This document shows, in pieces, positions 61,234 through 64,000 of a DNA stretch of 64,000 nucleotides (positions are counted from its first letter, which is position 1; each line of letters begins with the position of its first letter). The notes under the pieces were generated by a model. The model did no database searches and was not told the origin of the DNA. It saw only the letters and a list, made by a program, of their open reading frames with translations. Source of the DNA: Camillea tinctor (taxonomy: Eukaryota; Ascomycota; Sordariomycetes; Xylariales; Xylariaceae); the NCBI GenBank assembly GCA_022578605.1, contig MU394141.1, forward strand, positions 1 to 64,000. Reading direction: 5' to 3'. The position numbers and the translations under genes are program-made.

Positions 61234-62300
61234 GAGGTAATATCAGTATCTTTATTTGCTTAACATGGGGTATAGGTAGAGGTTTTCTTTTTTTCGGGGG
61301 GTTTTTCTTTTGGTCGAACCAGCTATGGAACGGCTTCCTACATCTTTTGACGACTCGAAGCACGACTTTATACGTCGGGAGCTCGTCGGAGCCAAGAGAA
61401 GACAAGATCCATTATAGACCATGCTAATGGTAAGCCGTCTCCTTATAGATGCAATCTGATAGGCTCGCGATTCTGTGGACTATCAAAATTATATCAACTT
61501 GTGGCCATCAAGGTGTCTCTATACGACGCTGGAGTTTTTTTCCTTTTCTTTTCTTTTTGTTTTCTTTTTCTTCGCCCTCTCCACTCCTAGAGAGTAATAC
61601 TTGCCAGCGCTATCGATATTGACTTCGTGAATTTGATGCTTACTAGAGTCTAGGTTAGGTTAGTATGTAATTACTTCTAAGAATAGTTGAGTTTCTTTGT
61701 TTCTTTAAATTGATAAATCCGGTGTGTGCAACTTATATCGTGTTGTATTTTATAAGTTGACAGTACGAGGAAGGGAATGTTATTACTGTACTAGGTTGGT
61801 TCAGTTTGCATACAACTAAGGTAAAATTGTGGATTGAAGGGTCTTGATCTATCCACTAGAAGCAATGCCGTTACTAAAGACCTTGAAAATGCATATGTAC
61901 ACTACCAAGTGCTGACTACCCTGGTTGACAAGTAGTTAAGCCACTGTGGCTTATGGGGTGCTTTAGTCTATCCCGCCGAATTAGTTAGCTACTAGAGAAC
62001 TTACTAACTAGAAAATACATGCTCATTTCAACCTTCTTATCTCCAAGGTAGATTATCTGATTGGTGCAGGCTCTGGCATGCACATATCGGTAACGGTCTA
62101 AGCAATTAAACAAGCTAACTTGAACCTTGGTTAACCCAATTCTTTTCTTGGCTCAGCTCCGGCCGGCGGCGCGATATAAAAACATCAACCCCAAGGTAAT
62201 AGAGATAGAAGGACGACAATGACCAATTGAGTAATCGTACGACGCCATAAAGACCATAAACAACATCAATTCAGTCAGACGATGTGAGTGGAAAGCCAGT
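61234..62300. promoter_or_regulatory. Divergent promoter region upstream of COX10
   Basis: A 1.07-kb spacer between divergent start codons. It holds a pyrimidine-rich tract near 61540-61580, a TATAAAA-like site at about 62174-62180 and a minimal ATG-TGA upstream frame at 62282-62287, 14 bp before the COX10 start. Confidence 0.55.
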
Positions 62301-63767
62301 ATGAGCCTACGGCCTGCTGGAAACCTATTCCGCGCTCATGCATTCGATAATATCAATATCTTCTGCCGCTCGTGCGCAAAACACCAGAGACTGAACCGAG
62401 CCATCGTCAACTTTCCTCGAACTACTATCTCCTCTAGTAGTAGTATTTATGTCCGACATGTCGCAACCTCCACCTCGTCCCGCCTGAGGACCGATTACTT
62501 CATATCCAACAGTCTCTCCAACAACCAACAAGATCAGAGAAAACTACTTCCGCATCGCCGCCGACAAGCCGCGAAACGCAACAATGCTGTCGTTGCCTCC
62601 TCCGAAAATTCTGAGGCTGCAGTTGCACCACTACCCCCGGATGCCTCCTCCGTCCTCACCACCGCCTCTGAGCGACAACCCGCCCACTCCATCCGTCGAC
62701 AGGTTTCCCTCCTCCTGTCCCTTTCGAAACCCCGTCTGACCGTCCTCGTCGTTCTTACAGCCATGGTTCCCTACGCTGTATATCCTGTTCCTGCCTTCCT
62801 ATCCCCTTCCATCGGTCTCGATACTCCCTCGCTGTCGCCTCTTACTCTAGCTTTCCTCACGGCCGGCACCGCCCTCTGCTCTGCTAGCGCTAATGCTCTC
62901 AATATGCTGTACGAGCCTGCTTGGGATGCTGTCATGTCGCGCACCCGAAACCGGCCCCTAGCCCGGGGTCTCTTATCCGAGCGCCGCGCTCTGGTCTTTG
63001 CCATCGCTGCCGCCATCGCCGGCGTTGGGGGCCTATATTTCGGCGTGAACCCCACTGTCGCCTTCCTCGGTGCTGCGAACATCACGCTCTATGCAGGCAT
63101 CTATACGCCGTTAAAGCGAGTCTCGTGGCTCAACACTTGGGTCGGAGCCCTCGTCGGCGGCATACCACCCTTGATGGGCTGGGCGGCCGCTGCGGGTGAG
63201 TCCGCGACCGGCGACGGCTCTTTCCATGAGCTGCTGCTGACGGCTGATGCCACTGGTGGCTGGCTGCTAGCGGCGCTGCTGTTCGCCTGGCAGTTCCCGC
63301 ATTTCATGGCGTTGTCGTGGCCGGTGCGCGATGAGTACCGTGCCGCGGGCCATAAGATGCTATGCTGGATCAACCCCATGCGCAACGCGCGTGTAGCGCT
63401 GCGATACAGCCTCGTTTTCGTTCCCCTCTGCGTCGCCCTCTGCGCCGCTGGTGTCACCGAGTGGAGCTTCGCCGTGACCAGTCTGCCTGTCAATGCCTGG
63501 CTCGCGCGCGAGGCCGTGAGATTCTGGCAGAACGAGGGTTTCAAGGGAAGCGCCCGAGGCCTTTTCTGGGCCAGCGTTTGGCACCTCCCTGTGGTCCTGG
63601 TGTTGGCTCTGGTGCAGAAGAAGGGTATGTGGAGTCGTGTTTGGAGGAGTGTACTCGGGGAGTCGGACCTCGAAGATGATGAAGACGACTGGCTTGAAGG
63701 AGATGAAGGCCTTGTTGTTGGTCAGAGTGGAGAAACTGCGCCGTCAGTTGGGACGAAAGTCGACTAA
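62301..63767 (+). CDS. COX10: Protoheme IX farnesyltransferase (haem O synthase), mitochondrial
   Basis: A single exon of 488 residues. The first 100 or so residues are rich in Arg and Ser with few acids, as expected for a mitochondrial targeting presequence. The UbiA-type membrane domain starts at LSKPRLTVLVVLTAMVPYA. NALNMLYEPAWDAVMSRT, then RNRPLARG, forms the first prenyl-diphosphate site; YTPLKRVSWLNTWVGALVGG and IPPLMGWAAA follow as in COX10. The LFAWQFPHFMALSW helix carries the second conserved set. It adds a farnesyl group to haem B in the inner membrane for cytochrome c oxidase assembly. The C terminus carries an acidic DDEDDWLEGDE tail. It is a single-copy housekeeping enzyme and is unrelated to the metabolite cluster. 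Confidence 0.96.
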   Translation: MSLRPAGNLFRAHAFDNINIFCRSCAKHQRLNRAIVNFPRTTISSSSSIYVRHVATSTSSRLRTDYFISNSLSNNQQDQRKLLPHRRRQAAKRNNAVVASSENSEAAVAPLPPDASSVLTTASERQPAHSIRRQVSLLLSLSKPRLTVLVVLTAMVPYAVYPVPAFLSPSIGLDTPSLSPLTLAFLTAGTALCSASANALNMLYEPAWDAVMSRTRNRPLARGLLSERRALVFAIAAAIAGVGGLYFGVNPTVAFLGAANITLYAGIYTPLKRVSWLNTWVGALVGGIPPLMGWAAAAGESATGDGSFHELLLTADATGGWLLAALLFAWQFPHFMALSWPVRDEYRAAGHKMLCWINPMRNARVALRYSLVFVPLCVALCAAGVTEWSFAVTSLPVNAWLAREAVRFWQNEGFKGSARGLFWASVWHLPVVLVLALVQKKGMWSRVWRSVLGESDLEDDEDDWLEGDEGLVVGQSGETAPSVGTKVD

Positions 63768-64000
63768 AACTGCCGGTCCGGTCCGCTATGGGGTCATGTC
63801 CGCCTTGTAAGTAGGGGGCCGGGGGGAATTCTGTAACATACATTGCCATATCGATCAACTGTATAAACAAGGGTCTCTCTTCTAACCTAAATTCTGCCTT
63901 GGTATGTTAAAAAGAAGCATAATGCGTGTATATACAACACGCAGAGGGATATTCACACCTCTCATCTAGGTATCTAGTGTTGAAACGAATGTTAAATATT
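63768..64000. other. 3' flank of COX10
   Basis: Probable 3' untranslated sequence. No other feature was seen before the window ends. Confidence 0.5.

Overview
The window is nuclear DNA of a filamentous ascomycete (Pezizomycotina). The evidence is short GT-AG introns of about 45 to 125 nt with CTAAC/CTGAC-type branch points, a non-reducing polyketide synthase, fungal P450s, an AA9 copper monooxygenase, a CE15 esterase and COX10. Two blocks made almost only of A and T (1 to about 3470, and about 28900 to 30640) look like repeats eroded by repeat-induced point mutation (RIP). All exon joins below were worked out by hand from reading frame, splice signals and family conservation; none has transcript support.

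Left third (3.9 to 28.1 kb), between the AT blocks: a secondary-metabolite gene cluster. It holds an AusD-like methyltransferase, a 2663-residue SAT-KS-AT-PT-(dead ACP)-ACP-CMeT-esterase polyketide synthase, a CYP65-like P450 whose I helix lacks the usual oxygen-activating residues, a secreted BBE-like FAD oxidase with both covalent-FAD residues, a Rossmann-fold reductase, a seven-helix fungal rhodopsin-like membrane protein, a beta-propeller (SMP-30/NHL-like) protein of the type that includes fungal hetero-Diels-Alderases, a small cysteine-rich secreted protein and a CYP7/8-like P450. The simplest reading is that a C-methylated aromatic acid is made, released by the esterase domain, methylated, oxidised to a reactive intermediate and possibly cyclised or coupled by the propeller protein. 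No prenyltransferase, terpene cyclase or transcription factor is visible.

Middle (28.9 to 43 kb): a repeat-rich accessory region. It holds an AT block carrying a fresh solo LTR with a 5-bp target duplication, a luciferase-domain protein, a broken ketosynthase remnant, three secreted plant-cell-wall enzymes (GH43, CE15 glucuronoyl esterase, AA9 LPMO), a SprT-like metalloprotease, a 188-bp terminal-inverted-repeat element with a partial second copy at 20.2 kb, and a P450 pseudogene with two nonsense mutations and a decayed haem loop.

Right third (44.5 to 64 kb): more ordinary genes. They are a full-length STE6-type ABC exporter, a PBDC1 (YPL225W-like) protein with a 25-nt microexon, two major-facilitator transporters, a conserved protein of unknown function and the mitochondrial haem O synthase COX10. 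A 3.4-kb gene-free stretch (50.7 to 54.1 kb) contains a perfect 24-bp palindrome and related CCTAGG-centred motifs.
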